Origin: Bacteroidales bacterium
GTDB taxonomy: Bacteria; Bacteroidota; Bacteroidia; Bacteroidales; UBA932
NCBI GenBank assembly: GCA_017962235.1
Contig: JAGCVS010000021.1
Location: 19,291 to 83,290, forward strand
DNA: 64,000 nucleotides
Reading direction: 5' to 3'
Position numbers and translations under genes: made by a program. This document shows, in pieces, positions 17,695 to 27,132 of the stretch; within the stretch, counting starts at the first letter, position 1; the number at the start of each line of letters is the position of its first letter. The notes beneath the pieces were generated by a model. The model saw nothing but the letters and a program-made list of their open reading frames with translations. It did not search any database and had not been told where the DNA came from.

Positions 17695-18597
17695 ATGAAA
17701 AAACATCTCTTCTGCTTCCTCACAATTGCGCTGTTCTGCTTGCCGGGCGCCGGTTGCGACGAGATAGAAATAACTCCCGACTTGTTTGCCGGACCGCGCA
17801 CCGAGGAGCGTCTCTACCCTCATCACAGGAGCTATATCACAGAAGGCGAAACCCAGACCGTAGAACTGACGCTGGTAACCTACAATGTGGCCAACCTGGG
17901 TCATGGCGGCAGCGACCGCACAGACAATGTGGTCAAGTTCATACAGGGCACCGGGGCCGATTATGTGGGACTGAACGAGATTGACAGCTGCAACCAGCGG
18001 CACAATGTATATCAGCTCAAAGTCCTTGCAGAGAGTCTTGGAGAATGGAACTATCACTTTGGCAAGGCCTTTGATTTTGCGGGCGGCGGATACGGCAACG
18101 GCGCAATGTGCAACAAGCCGCTGCTGGATGCCTACACCATACCGATTCCCCAGGGCAGCGGGCACGAACCCCGCAGCGTGGCGGTGATTGAAACGGAAGA
18201 TATCGTGTTCTGCGCCACCCATCTGGACTTTGGCCCTCCGGGCGAGCCTTCATATGAGCAAGCTGTGTACATTAACGAATGGTTCAAAGCCCATTACGAC
18301 GGCTACGACAAGCCGGTGATAATATGCGGCGACTTCAACACCGACCCCGGCACCGACACCATAAACGAGATGGACCGTTGCTGGACACGCCTCTCCCTCC
18401 CCAAGCTCAGCTGGCCCACCACGGAGGCTAACATGTGCCTGGACTATGTGTTCTGCTACAACGGCGCTGTTCCGGTAGAGGTAGTGGAGAACTCCCGCCC
18501 CACCGGCATCATCAATTTCCTGCAGACCTCCGACCACTATCCAGTGCGGGTCAAAATCAAATTTGAAAAGACCGTGGATAAAAAACCCAGATTATGA
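17695..18597 (+). CDS. Endonuclease/exonuclease/phosphatase-family lipoprotein
   Basis: A 300-residue protein with a signal peptide and lipobox (LPGAGC). The EEP fold motifs are visible: TYNVANLG at the start, GLNEIDSC (catalytic Glu), the middle H of FCATHLDFG, CGDFNTDPG (D-x-N) and the C-terminal SDHYPV. Family members cut phosphodiester or phosphomonoester bonds in nucleic acids, sphingomyelin or inositides. The start at 17695 gives the signal peptide. TAATTTTG (17667-17674) is a possible -7 box. It is coupled to the GH127 gene by an ATGA overlap. Confidence 0.82.
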   Translation: MKKHLFCFLTIALFCLPGAGCDEIEITPDLFAGPRTEERLYPHHRSYITEGETQTVELTLVTYNVANLGHGGSDRTDNVVKFIQGTGADYVGLNEIDSCNQRHNVYQLKVLAESLGEWNYHFGKAFDFAGGGYGNGAMCNKPLLDAYTIPIPQGSGHEPRSVAVIETEDIVFCATHLDFGPPGEPSYEQAVYINEWFKAHYDGYDKPVIICGDFNTDPGTDTINEMDRCWTRLSLPKLSWPTTEANMCLDYVFCYNGAVPVEVVENSRPTGIINFLQTSDHYPVRVKIKFEKTVDKKPRL

Positions 18598-20435
18598 AAA
18601 AGATACTGCTTGCCTGCGCAGCTCTCGTGATATGCGCCTGCTCCGGTAACCATACCGCTACCAACAAACTCATAACCCCTGTCCCCTTCTCTGACGTAAA
18701 GATAGACGACGGGTTCTGGAGCCCGCGGCTGGAGAGCCACAAGGATGTCACCCTAAAGGTGTGCATAGACCAGATTGAGAACCAGACGGGCCGCATCCGC
18801 AACTTTGAGAATGCCGCGAAAGGAGAAGGAGAGCACTCGGGTATCTATTTCGATGACTCCGATGTGTACAAGGCGCTGGAGGGTATGGCCTATTCGCTTC
18901 AGAACAACCCCGACCCCGAGCTGGAGGCCAAGTGCGACGAGTGGATAGACAAGTTTGCCGCTGCACAGCAGGAAGACGGCTACCTCAACACATACTACAC
19001 CCTCACCGGGCTGGACAACCGCTGGAGCGATATGGGTATGCACGAGATGTACTGCGCCGGTCATATGACAGAAGCGGCGGTGGCTTATTATAATGTCACC
19101 GGCAAGCGCAAGCTCCTGGATGTCGCTATCCGCATGGCAGACCATATGATGACCGTTTTCGGCCCCGGCAAGCGCGACTGGGTTCCCGGTCATGAAGAGA
19201 TAGAGCTGGCACTGGTAAAACTCTACCAGGTCACCGGCCAGAAAAAGTATCTCGATTTTGCCGAGTGGCTGATTAACGAGCGCGGCCATGGCCACGGCAC
19301 CTGGGTCAAGTGGAGACAGGAATCTTATTATCAGGACGACCTGCCAGTGCGCGAGATGACCAGCATCGCGGGGCACGCGGTGCGCGCCATGTATCTCTAC
19401 TGCGGTATGGCCGATGTTGCGGCTTATACCGGAGACCAGGGTTATATGACCGCCCTTGACAGCCTTTGGGACGATACCGTCCATCGCAATATGTACATCA
19501 CCGGCGGTATAGGCCAGAGTTCACGCAACGAGGGTTTCACCACAGATTACAGCCTTCCCAATATGAGCGCCTACTGCGAGACTTGCGCCTCGGTGGGTAT
19601 GGTGCTGTGGAACTGGCGTATGAATCAGTTTACGGGCGATTCCAAATATGTCGATGTGCTGGAGCGCTCCATGTACAACGGCGCCTTGGCGGGCATTTCG
19701 CTGGCGGGAGACCGTTTCTTCTATGTCAATCCTCTGGAATCGCTGGGCACTCATCATCGCCAGGCGTGGTATGGCTGCGCCTGCTGCCCCAGCCAGATTT
19801 GCAGGTTCCTCCCTTCTATCGGCAACTATATCTACGGAGTGGCGAAAGATGGCATATACGTTAATCTCTACATGAGCAATACCGCCGATTTGAAAGTCGG
19901 CAGGCGCAAAGTCACCCTAAAGCAGGAGACCGATTATCCATGGGAAGGCGCCATCTCCCTCACCGTGGGATGCGAACGTCCGTTCAAGAGCCTTCTGCGG
20001 CTCAGGATTCCCGGCTGGTGCCGCAGCTTTACCCTGAAGGTGAATGACCAGGATGTGGATGTGCCCGTTGAGAAGGGCTACGCCGTAATCGACCGCAAAT
20101 GGCAGGACGGCGACAAGATAACTCTAGATCTGGATATGCCAGCCGAGATTGTTGCCGCCGACCCCCGCGTGAAGGAAGACGAAGGCTATCGTGCCGTTCA
20201 GCGCGGCCCGCTGGTATACTGCATGGAAGGAATTGACAACCCCGGCGACTACGACAGCCTGCGTATTGAAAGCGACGCCATCTTTGAACAAACCTGGGAG
20301 CCAGATTTGCTCCGCGGCGTCGTGACCCTCACCACCACCTTTGGCGACCGCCAGATGAAACTCATCCCCTACTACGCCTGGGACAACCGCGAGCCCTGCC
20401 GCATGCGCGTCTGGCTCCCCCTCGCCGGCGAATAG
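18594..20435 (+). CDS. GH127 (DUF1680) beta-L-arabinofuranosidase-like lipoprotein
   Basis: A 613-residue lipoprotein (lipobox LVICAC) of the GH127 (alpha/alpha)6-barrel family, whose known member HypBA1 removes beta-L-arabinofuranose through a Cys nucleophile at a zinc site. All expected active-site residues are present with the right spacing: acid/base Glu in RNEGF (E313), E-T-C (E329, C331) and C-A-C-C (C395, C397, C398), where C397 is the predicted nucleophile. A C-terminal beta-sandwich follows from about residue 420. It overlaps the phosphatase-family gene by ATGA and its stop abuts the stop of yifB directly. Confidence 0.88.
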   Translation: MKKILLACAALVICACSGNHTATNKLITPVPFSDVKIDDGFWSPRLESHKDVTLKVCIDQIENQTGRIRNFENAAKGEGEHSGIYFDDSDVYKALEGMAYSLQNNPDPELEAKCDEWIDKFAAAQQEDGYLNTYYTLTGLDNRWSDMGMHEMYCAGHMTEAAVAYYNVTGKRKLLDVAIRMADHMMTVFGPGKRDWVPGHEEIELALVKLYQVTGQKKYLDFAEWLINERGHGHGTWVKWRQESYYQDDLPVREMTSIAGHAVRAMYLYCGMADVAAYTGDQGYMTALDSLWDDTVHRNMYITGGIGQSSRNEGFTTDYSLPNMSAYCETCASVGMVLWNWRMNQFTGDSKYVDVLERSMYNGALAGISLAGDRFFYVNPLESLGTHHRQAWYGCACCPSQICRFLPSIGNYIYGVAKDGIYVNLYMSNTADLKVGRRKVTLKQETDYPWEGAISLTVGCERPFKSLLRLRIPGWCRSFTLKVNDQDVDVPVEKGYAVIDRKWQDGDKITLDLDMPAEIVAADPRVKEDEGYRAVQRGPLVYCMEGIDNPGDYDSLRIESDAIFEQTWEPDLLRGVVTLTTTFGDRQMKLIPYYAWDNREPCRMRVWLPLAGE

Positions 20436-21968
20436 TCACCTCTGCCAGTCCAGGCGGTCGAGGTTGCGGTACTGGAGGGCTTCTGCGATGGCGGCTTGGG
20501 TGATGTCTCTGCTGCCGGCCAGGTCCGATATGGTGCGGGCAAGCTTCAGGATGCGGCTGTAGGCCCTGGCAGATAGGCCGAGCCGCTCTATTATCTTGTC
20601 AAAGAACTCGATTTGGGAGGCGGTCAACTTACAGTATTTGGTTATCATTTTGGCTGTCATGGCGCTGTTGGTGAAGATTCCGTCGCCTGCAAAGCGGGCC
20701 GCCTGTATTTCGCGTGCCTTTGCCACGCGGGCGGCTATCGCAATGCTGGATTCCGCCGCCGGCTCTGCCACTAACAGTTCGGCCGGGACCCTCTCGACAT
20801 AGATATGCATATCAATGCGGTCCATCATGGGACCCGAGACGCGTGACAGGTATTGGGATATTTCGCGCTCGGAACATTTGCACTTGTGGGTCGGGTCGCT
20901 AAAATAGCCGCACGGGCATGGGTTCATCGATGCCACGAACATGAATTCGCAGGGGTATTCCACCCGATAGCGGGCGCGCGAAATCACTATCCTCCCGTCT
21001 TCTATCGGCTGCCGCAGAAGGTCCAGAGTCGCCCTGCTGAAAAGGGTCACTTCGTCTAAATAGAGCACTCCGTTGTGGGCGAGTGATATCTCCCCCGGCA
21101 TCGCCATGGTGCCGCCGCCCAGCAGCGAGACTACGCTGGCGCTGTTGTGCGGAGAGCGGAACGGCCGCTCCCGCATCAGTCCGCTGCGCCCTATCGACTT
21201 GCCCGCCACAGAATAGATCTTACTGGTTTGGATGGACTCTTCTTTTGTCATGGGCGGGAGGATGGAGGGGAGGCAGCTGGCCATCAAGGTCTTGCCGCAG
21301 CCAGGACTGCCGATGAGAATCAGGTTGTGACCCCCAGCGGCGGCTATTTCCAGCCCCCGGCGCGCCTGCGACTGTCCTTTTACATCTTTGAAATCGTTTG
21401 TGGCCGTAGGGTGGAAGGCGGTGTCGCCGGGGCGGTGCATTATCAGTTCCTCCGCAGTGATATCGCCGTTCAGCACCGCAATCACATCGGCAAGGGTGCG
21501 GACACCGTATATGGTGGCGCCGTCCAGGTCCACCGCCTCCATGGCCGAATCGTGCGGGAAGATGAACTTTCTGAAGCCCCTGGAGATGCAACTGTCGGCA
21601 ATCGGCAGGGCGCCGTAGATATCCCGTATACGGCCGTCCAGCGCCAGCTCTCCCATTATTATGAAGTCCGATATCCGGGCCGGATCTATCGCCCCCATCT
21701 CGCTGAGCAGCGCCACCGCTATCGCCAGATCGAACGAAGAGCCCTCTTTGCGGATATCGGCGGGTGCCAGATTTATGACAATGCGCTTGCCCGGGATTGA
21801 GTATCCGTAACTTCGCAGCGCTGTTGTGATGCGCATCAGGCTCTCTTTTACGGCAATATCGGGCATGCCCACTATATACAATCCTACCCCAGCGGAAAAA
21901 TCGGCCTCAACTGTTACGGTAACCACCTGAAGGCCGATACAGGCTGCCGCATACGTCTTGCAAATCAT
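20436..21968 (-). CDS. yifB: YifB/ComM-type Mg-chelatase-like AAA+ ATPase
   Basis: A 510-residue protein. Residues about 20-165 form the ribosomal S5/Lon-protease-like domain (GLQVVTVTVEADFSAGVGLYIVGMPDIAVKES); then comes the AAA+ module with Walker A GSPGCGKTLMA, Walker B GVLYLDEV and the Mg-chelatase C-terminal domain. In other bacteria ComM is a hexameric helicase promoting branch migration during natural transformation. ATG 21968 (MICKTYAAAC) is the conserved start. TATCTTTG (minus, 21990-21983) with GTTG 20 nt upstream is a fair promoter. Confidence 0.92.
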   Translation of the reverse strand: MICKTYAAACIGLQVVTVTVEADFSAGVGLYIVGMPDIAVKESLMRITTALRSYGYSIPGKRIVINLAPADIRKEGSSFDLAIAVALLSEMGAIDPARISDFIIMGELALDGRIRDIYGALPIADSCISRGFRKFIFPHDSAMEAVDLDGATIYGVRTLADVIAVLNGDITAEELIMHRPGDTAFHPTATNDFKDVKGQSQARRGLEIAAAGGHNLILIGSPGCGKTLMASCLPSILPPMTKEESIQTSKIYSVAGKSIGRSGLMRERPFRSPHNSASVVSLLGGGTMAMPGEISLAHNGVLYLDEVTLFSRATLDLLRQPIEDGRIVISRARYRVEYPCEFMFVASMNPCPCGYFSDPTHKCKCSEREISQYLSRVSGPMMDRIDMHIYVERVPAELLVAEPAAESSIAIAARVAKAREIQAARFAGDGIFTNSAMTAKMITKYCKLTASQIEFFDKIIERLGLSARAYSRILKLARTISDLAGSRDITQAAIAEALQYRNLDRLDWQR

Positions 21969-21982
21969 ACTCTTTTTTGTGA

Positions 21983-22014
21983 CAAAGATATGGCGGCCGC
22001 CGACTCTTTTCAAC
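21983..22014 (-). promoter_or_regulatory. Probable promoter of yifB
   Basis: On the minus strand, GTTG (22014-22011), a 20-nt spacer and TATCTTTG (21990-21983) lie 14 nt upstream of the yifB ATG. The -33 box has one mismatch from TTTG. Confidence 0.5.
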
Positions 22015-22047
22015 ACGCAAAACTTCCATATAATCAGGTTTTTACGT

Positions 22048-22079
22048 TTTGAAAAACAGCTCATTCGTTTTTATATTTG
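22048..22079 (+). promoter_or_regulatory. Bacteroidota-type promoter for the BACON/serine hydrolase operon
   Basis: TTTG (22048-22051), a 20-nt spacer and TATATTTG (22072-22079) match the consensus, 49 nt ahead of ATG 22129. A second -7-like box, TATTTTTG (22113-22120), is closer but its nearest TTTG is only 15 nt upstream. Confidence 0.7.
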
Positions 22080-22128
22080 TGATTGGAGTGGTTTTTGTTA
22101 AAAAGATTGTCGTATTTTTGTGTAAACC

Positions 22129-23895
22129 ATGAAAAAAATTGCACGATATATCCTGATGGCCGCCGCCTGTCTGGTCATGTGGCAGTGCGGGCCGGACAAC
22201 CCTGACAATCCTGACAATCCTGACGATCCGCCCGTGAATCCGGATCCGGAAATCCACATCATAGGGTCCTCAGAGTTTGATTTTAATGAAGACGGTGGCA
22301 AGTGTTCCTTTACATTTACCAGCGCTACAGATTGGACAGCAACTCCGGACGACGGGTGGCTGCACGTGAATCAGACTGCCGGCAGCGGTTCTGAATTTGA
22401 AATAGACATAGACTTGACCTGTGATGCGAATCTGGGAGAGGAGCCGCGCACCGGAACGGTAACCATCGCCGCCGGCCCACTTGAAGAGAAAATCACTGTC
22501 ACTCAGGCAGAAAGAATACCGGAAGGGCCCAAATCCAGCGAGTGTGTGCTCACCGCCCTCAATTTCGTGCCCTCCGTGAACCCTACCCTTTCCTCCCAGC
22601 TGTCTTATTCGCCGCGAAACATACGCGGGTATGACATAATCTTTGTCACCTTCCCGGACGGCGCCGATATGACCAGCATGATTCCCCATTTTGAGGTCAG
22701 CAAAAAAGCTACTGTATATGTCGGGGAAGAGAAGATTGTGAACGGCAAGACTCCCGTGGATTTCACAAAGAACGAGCCCTGGACGGTGGTGGCGGAAGAT
22801 GGTGAGCATTCCATGACATACATGATGATGGCCCGCAGAGGCATCCCTGCAATAGACCGCAAGATTTACAGTTTCCTGGGCACATACAGCATCCCGGCAG
22901 TGGGACTTGCGGTAACCAGGAACGGGCAGATTGTATACGCCGCTGGCTACGGCCTTGCCGATGCCGGCAACGACCCGGTGTTCTGCACTGAGACTCACCT
23001 TTTCCGCCTGGCAAGCGTGAGCAAGACCCTCACCTCCATCTGCATCCTGCGGCTGTGCCAGGAGGGGCGGCTGAGCCTGGACGACAAGGTGTTCGCCCCC
23101 GGCGGACCGCTGGCCGACATGTTCCCCGGGACGCACGCGAGCCGCGTTGACGATATAAAGGTCAGGGACCTGCTGACCCACAGGTCGGGATGGACCAACT
23201 CCAACATAGGCGACGACCCTATCTTCCCTTATACAAGTCGTTTTGCATCTATAAGGACTTTGAAAGAGAGGGTTGCAACCGTAGTAAAGAACAACTCCCC
23301 GGCATACACTCCCGGCACCACCTACTCTTATTCCAACCTGGGATTCTGCGTACTGGGGCTGGTAATCGAGCAAGTGACAGGCAAGGGCTACGAGACCTAT
23401 CTCCGCGAAGTCACCGCCATGGCGGGGGCCAACGATATCTGGGTATCGAAGAACGCCCGCAACCAGAAGAGAGACAACGAATGTGTGTTCTACGCTCAGG
23501 ACGGCGCATATCCATACGACAACGACATGACCATTTCTGCCGCATGCGGCGGCATTACCGCATCTGCAATGGACATGGCCCGCATACTCAACGCCATAGA
23601 CTACGGCACCAATCCGCCCGACATACTGGAGCCCGAATGGCTGGACAAGATGTACACGAACTACACCTCCAGCTACCCCGGCGGCTACGGCTTTGGTTGG
23701 TGGATAGGGCACGGCACCCTCACCAACTGGGCAACCTACCACACCGGCAGCCTCTCCGGCACCGCGACCCTCTGGGTCCGCGGCAAGAACGGTGTCAGCG
23801 GAGTTATCCTTTGCAATTCCCGCAACTACAAGAGCTCCTTTGACACCGATATGTACCTGGCCCTGGACAATGCAATGACCCGAATTCTGGAATGA
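22129..23895 (+). CDS. BACON-domain lipoprotein with class C beta-lactamase-like serine hydrolase domain
   Basis: A 588-residue lipoprotein (C near residue 20, WQCGPD). A linker of PDN repeats (coded by 9-bp tandem repeats at 22192-22227) leads to a BACON domain (about residues 45-127), a second beta-rich domain (about 135-225), and a serine beta-lactamase/D-Ala-D-Ala-carboxypeptidase-like domain (240-588) with SxxK as SVSK, YxN as YSN and the third motif as HTG. Family members cleave D-amino-acid peptides, esters or beta-lactams; BACON domains bind carbohydrate or mucin. It begins a three-gene operon coupled by ATGA overlaps. Confidence 0.88.
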   Translation: MKKIARYILMAAACLVMWQCGPDNPDNPDNPDDPPVNPDPEIHIIGSSEFDFNEDGGKCSFTFTSATDWTATPDDGWLHVNQTAGSGSEFEIDIDLTCDANLGEEPRTGTVTIAAGPLEEKITVTQAERIPEGPKSSECVLTALNFVPSVNPTLSSQLSYSPRNIRGYDIIFVTFPDGADMTSMIPHFEVSKKATVYVGEEKIVNGKTPVDFTKNEPWTVVAEDGEHSMTYMMMARRGIPAIDRKIYSFLGTYSIPAVGLAVTRNGQIVYAAGYGLADAGNDPVFCTETHLFRLASVSKTLTSICILRLCQEGRLSLDDKVFAPGGPLADMFPGTHASRVDDIKVRDLLTHRSGWTNSNIGDDPIFPYTSRFASIRTLKERVATVVKNNSPAYTPGTTYSYSNLGFCVLGLVIEQVTGKGYETYLREVTAMAGANDIWVSKNARNQKRDNECVFYAQDGAYPYDNDMTISAACGGITASAMDMARILNAIDYGTNPPDILEPEWLDKMYTNYTSSYPGGYGFGWWIGHGTLTNWATYHTGSLSGTATLWVRGKNGVSGVILCNSRNYKSSFDTDMYLALDNAMTRILE

Positions 23896-25532
23896 AAAAG
23901 TTAAGATATATCATACTGATCGCGCTCGCCTTTGCGGGTGCGCAACCGGTGGCAAAGGCCCAGTCGGAGGCCTTTCTGGAGGCCATCCGCCTCTACTACT
24001 CCAATAATGTGAGAGCCGCCTTCAACCAGTTCAAGAGGGTTGTGGACACCGAGCCGGACAACGACGCGGCCTACTATTACATAAGCACCATGCTGCGTGA
24101 CACCACCGCCGCTGCTGAGAATCTGCGCAAGGCGGTGGAGCTTGACCCGGACAACTACTGGTACAATTACGCCCTGGCGCAGAACTATATGTCTCAGGGC
24201 AAGCACGAGATGGCCGCAGAAATCATTGAGAAACTCCTGACCGACCATCCCAAGAAGACATCGCTCTATTCCGACCTGATTGGCATCTACAACGCTACGC
24301 GGCAATACGACAAGGCACTGGAGGCGATAGACAAGGTGGAAAGCGTTGTGGGACAGTCGGACGCCCTGGCCACCATCCGCACCGACGTGCTGCTCGCACA
24401 GAACAAGCCGCAGGAAGCATACGATTATATGCTGGGGTACTATGAGCAGACACACTCCCCCCGCGCAGCATGCTTCCTGGCACAGTACAATGCCGCCGCC
24501 TTCAACAATCAGGAGGCCCTCCGGTTTTACGACGAGGCGCTGGAGGTGAATCCCTTTGACACCGAAGCGCGCTACGGCAAGGCGCACGTGCATCGAGCCA
24601 TGGGTCAGTACGACCAATATTTCGAGAACATCAACCCGTTCCTGGCCAATCCGGACATAATGCCCAAGGCCAAATCGGACTATATGGCGGACGTGCTCTC
24701 GCAGCAGCAGTTCGTGTATACTTTCGCACCGCAGGTAGATACCATGATGATGAATCTGTACGCCAGCGCCCCCGCCGACTCTTCTGTCTGCGCCCTTACC
24801 AGCACATATCTTTACCAGAGAGGGCGGGTGGATGATGCCCTGGCCCTCGCGCAGCTGAACGCCGACACCTATCCGGAGAGCTACAATCTCAACTTCACAT
24901 ATCCGCTGATGCGCTATTACAGCGGTGATTATGCCGGTGTCACATCCAGCGCCACCGTGGCATTGCAGCGCTTCCCCAACGATTATGACCTGTTGCAGCT
25001 GAGGGCATCATCTTTCTGGCAGCTCGGAGAGTTTGAAAGCGCCATAGAGGATTACAAGACATCCCTGGCGGTATCTCCCAAGGGGAGTGAGAAGCAGTTG
25101 CGATGCTACAGCGCCCTGGGCGACCTGTACCACACAACAGGCAACCAGAAAACCGCCTTCGGCTATTACGACAAGGCGCTCAAGGTGGATGCCGGCTATG
25201 CCCCGGTGCTGAACAACTATGCGTATTACATCAGCGAACGCTACCCCGAACCGGTGAAAAAGGTGCCCAAGGACCTTCGCAAAGCGCTGCAGATGAGCCG
25301 TACTACCATAGAGAAGGAACCCGACAACGCCACTTATCTGGACACCTACGCATGGATTCTGCACCTCATGGGACAGGATCTGGAGGCTAAGGCACACTTC
25401 AAACACGCCATGATTCACGGCGGGAAGGAGAGCGGCGTGATTCTAAGACACTACGCCACAGTGCTCAAGGCTCTTGGTGAAAACGATCTGGCCGGAGTTT
25501 ATTCCGCCCAGGCAGCCAGACTTGGAGAATGA
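23892..25532 (+). CDS. Secreted tetratricopeptide-repeat protein
   Basis: A 546-residue protein with an N-terminal signal peptide ending near AKAQS. The mature part is made of TPR-like helical pairs throughout (AAYYYISTMLRDT, WYNYALAQNYMSQGKHEMAAEII, AEVNPFDTEARYGKAHVHRAMGQYDQY and others), probably twelve or more. The C-terminal NNYAYYISER...YLDTYAWILHLMGQDLEAK region is conserved in Bacteroidota TPR proteins encoded next to EnvC/M23 genes. It is expected to be a periplasmic scaffold. Overlaps both neighbours by 4 bp (ATGA). Confidence 0.85.
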   Translation: MKKLRYIILIALAFAGAQPVAKAQSEAFLEAIRLYYSNNVRAAFNQFKRVVDTEPDNDAAYYYISTMLRDTTAAAENLRKAVELDPDNYWYNYALAQNYMSQGKHEMAAEIIEKLLTDHPKKTSLYSDLIGIYNATRQYDKALEAIDKVESVVGQSDALATIRTDVLLAQNKPQEAYDYMLGYYEQTHSPRAACFLAQYNAAAFNNQEALRFYDEALEVNPFDTEARYGKAHVHRAMGQYDQYFENINPFLANPDIMPKAKSDYMADVLSQQQFVYTFAPQVDTMMMNLYASAPADSSVCALTSTYLYQRGRVDDALALAQLNADTYPESYNLNFTYPLMRYYSGDYAGVTSSATVALQRFPNDYDLLQLRASSFWQLGEFESAIEDYKTSLAVSPKGSEKQLRCYSALGDLYHTTGNQKTAFGYYDKALKVDAGYAPVLNNYAYYISERYPEPVKKVPKDLRKALQMSRTTIEKEPDNATYLDTYAWILHLMGQDLEAKAHFKHAMIHGGKESGVILRHYATVLKALGENDLAGVYSAQAARLGE

Positions 25533-26692
25533 ACCGACTTTGGAGATATCTGTGCGTATTAGCGCTTGTACTCGCATCCGCGCCGGTGCTGCGCGCCCAG
25601 AATGCCTCCAAGAAGAATGAGACTATAGCCCGCCTCAAAGAGGAAATCCAGTTCATAGACAAGGAACTCAAGGCGGCCTCCACCAAGCACAAGGAGTCTT
25701 ACAACCACTTGCTGCTGCTCCAGAAAAAGAGCGCCAGCCGCAAGAAGCTGGTTGCAGAATCGGACCTGGCCATAAAGGATCTGCAGGGACAGATTGCCGG
25801 CAAGGACAGGGAGATTGCAGCCCTTCAGGCTCAGATAGACACCCTTGAACAGTACTACTCCACTCTCGTTTACAACACTTACAAGAACCGCGACAACCGC
25901 GTCTGGTTCATGTATCTGCTTGCCAGCGAAAACCCCGGACAGGGTTACCGCCGGTTCTCATATCTGAAGAACCTCTCCCAGACCATGAACACGGAGGCGG
26001 AGGAGATTCTTGCAGCCAAGCAGCAACTGGCTGGGGAAAAGGAGCAGTTGAAACAGATGTACAGCGAGGCCGACGCCCTTAAGCGGGACCGGGAGAAAGA
26101 GTATAAAACGCTGCTCACGGAAGAGCAGAATACCCGCAAAGTGGTGAACTCCCTTGCCAAAGACAAGAAGAGATACCAGGCGGAACTGGACCGCAAGCGC
26201 AAGGAGATGGACCGCCTCAACAAAGAGGTGCAGCGAGGCATCGGCAAGGAAATCGCCAAGAAAGACAAGATAGACTACGCCGTATCCGGCAAGTTCGAGC
26301 AGAACAAGGGCAACCTGCCATGGCCGGTGAAAGGTGTGGTGACGGAGAGTTTCGGAAAACAGACCCATCCCATCTACAAGAACATTTCACTGCCCGCCAA
26401 CAACGGCATAACCATCACGGCCAAGCGCGGCAGCGAGGTCAAGTGCGTGTTCGAGGGGGTCGTAAAGCAGATTATGATAATGCCCGGCTACAGCCACTGC
26501 GTGCTGGTGCAGCACGGCGAATTCTTCACCTTCTACTGCAAACTGGCCAAGGCCACGGTTAAATCGGGACAGAAGGTGAAAGCGGGCGACCTTCTGGGCA
26601 CACTGGAACCGGTGGACGACAATACCTCGCAGCTGCACTTCCAGATCTGGAAGGGGAACGCCAAGCAAGACCCCGCAAAGTGGCTCAGATAG
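25529..26692 (+). CDS. EnvC-like murein hydrolase activator with degenerate M23 domain
   Basis: A 387-residue exported protein: signal peptide (cleaved near LRAQN), a long coiled coil (about residues 25-250, Lys/Glu/Gln rich) and a LytM/M23 domain (about 260-387). The usual zinc and catalytic residues are altered: the HxxxD position reads NNGIT, the YxH position YCK and the HLHFE motif QLHFQ. This pattern matches EnvC-type regulators that activate amidases instead of cutting peptidoglycan. Its start overlaps the TPR gene by 4 bp and its end overlaps the opposite zinc-ribbon gene by 8 bp. Confidence 0.85.
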   Translation: MNRLWRYLCVLALVLASAPVLRAQNASKKNETIARLKEEIQFIDKELKAASTKHKESYNHLLLLQKKSASRKKLVAESDLAIKDLQGQIAGKDREIAALQAQIDTLEQYYSTLVYNTYKNRDNRVWFMYLLASENPGQGYRRFSYLKNLSQTMNTEAEEILAAKQQLAGEKEQLKQMYSEADALKRDREKEYKTLLTEEQNTRKVVNSLAKDKKRYQAELDRKRKEMDRLNKEVQRGIGKEIAKKDKIDYAVSGKFEQNKGNLPWPVKGVVTESFGKQTHPIYKNISLPANNGITITAKRGSEVKCVFEGVVKQIMIMPGYSHCVLVQHGEFFTFYCKLAKATVKSGQKVKAGDLLGTLEPVDDNTSQLHFQIWKGNAKQDPAKWLR

Positions 26693-27050
26693 CAGGTCCC
26701 GGCCGGGGTTCCTTTTCAATCCTGCATATCCTCCCCAGTACTATCACATAACTGAATTCGTAACAGTGATACTGCGCCGGTCGCAGCAGGTGGTGTTCTA
26801 CCTGCGTAAAGAACCGGATATCGTATCCTCTCATCCTTGAATCAGACAGCCGTATCGTGCTCAATCCGGCTTTAAACACCCTGGCCAGCAGCTTTCTGTT
26901 GTGACGCAAGACCTTGTTCACAGATGTCAGATCCATCTGCTCCTGCCGGTAGCGGCGGTTGTGCCATGCGGTACGGCAGGCATCGCAGCAGAACTGTTTA
27001 TCCGAGCGGCCCGCCAGCGGGGCGGCGCATTCCCTGCATAATCTCTCCAT
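26685..27050 (-). CDS. Small zinc-ribbon protein
   Basis: A 121-residue protein whose N-terminus, MERLCRECAAPL...KQFCCDACRTAWHNRR, has a C-x2-C...C-x3-C pattern expected to bind zinc, similar to DUF2116-type zinc ribbons. The rest is basic and has hydrophobic segments (FSYVIVLGRICRI). The function is unknown; DNA or RNA binding is a guess. It overlaps the end of the EnvC-like gene by 8 bp, convergent. Confidence 0.65.
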   Translation of the reverse strand: MERLCRECAAPLAGRSDKQFCCDACRTAWHNRRYRQEQMDLTSVNKVLRHNRKLLARVFKAGLSTIRLSDSRMRGYDIRFFTQVEHHLLRPAQYHCYEFSYVIVLGRICRIEKEPRPGPAI

Positions 27051-27132
27051 ATCCCAAAAGTTCTCAGTCCAAAGATAGCCATCATTATTCCGGGGCTGGG
27101 ATGACTTTCCGGACTTTCTGCCGGTTTTTGGA

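Noticed and set aside
22270..23742. 490-codon minus-strand open frame over the BACON/serine hydrolase gene
   Set aside because: Antisense shadow; the plus-strand gene has a promoter, a lipobox and all catalytic motifs.
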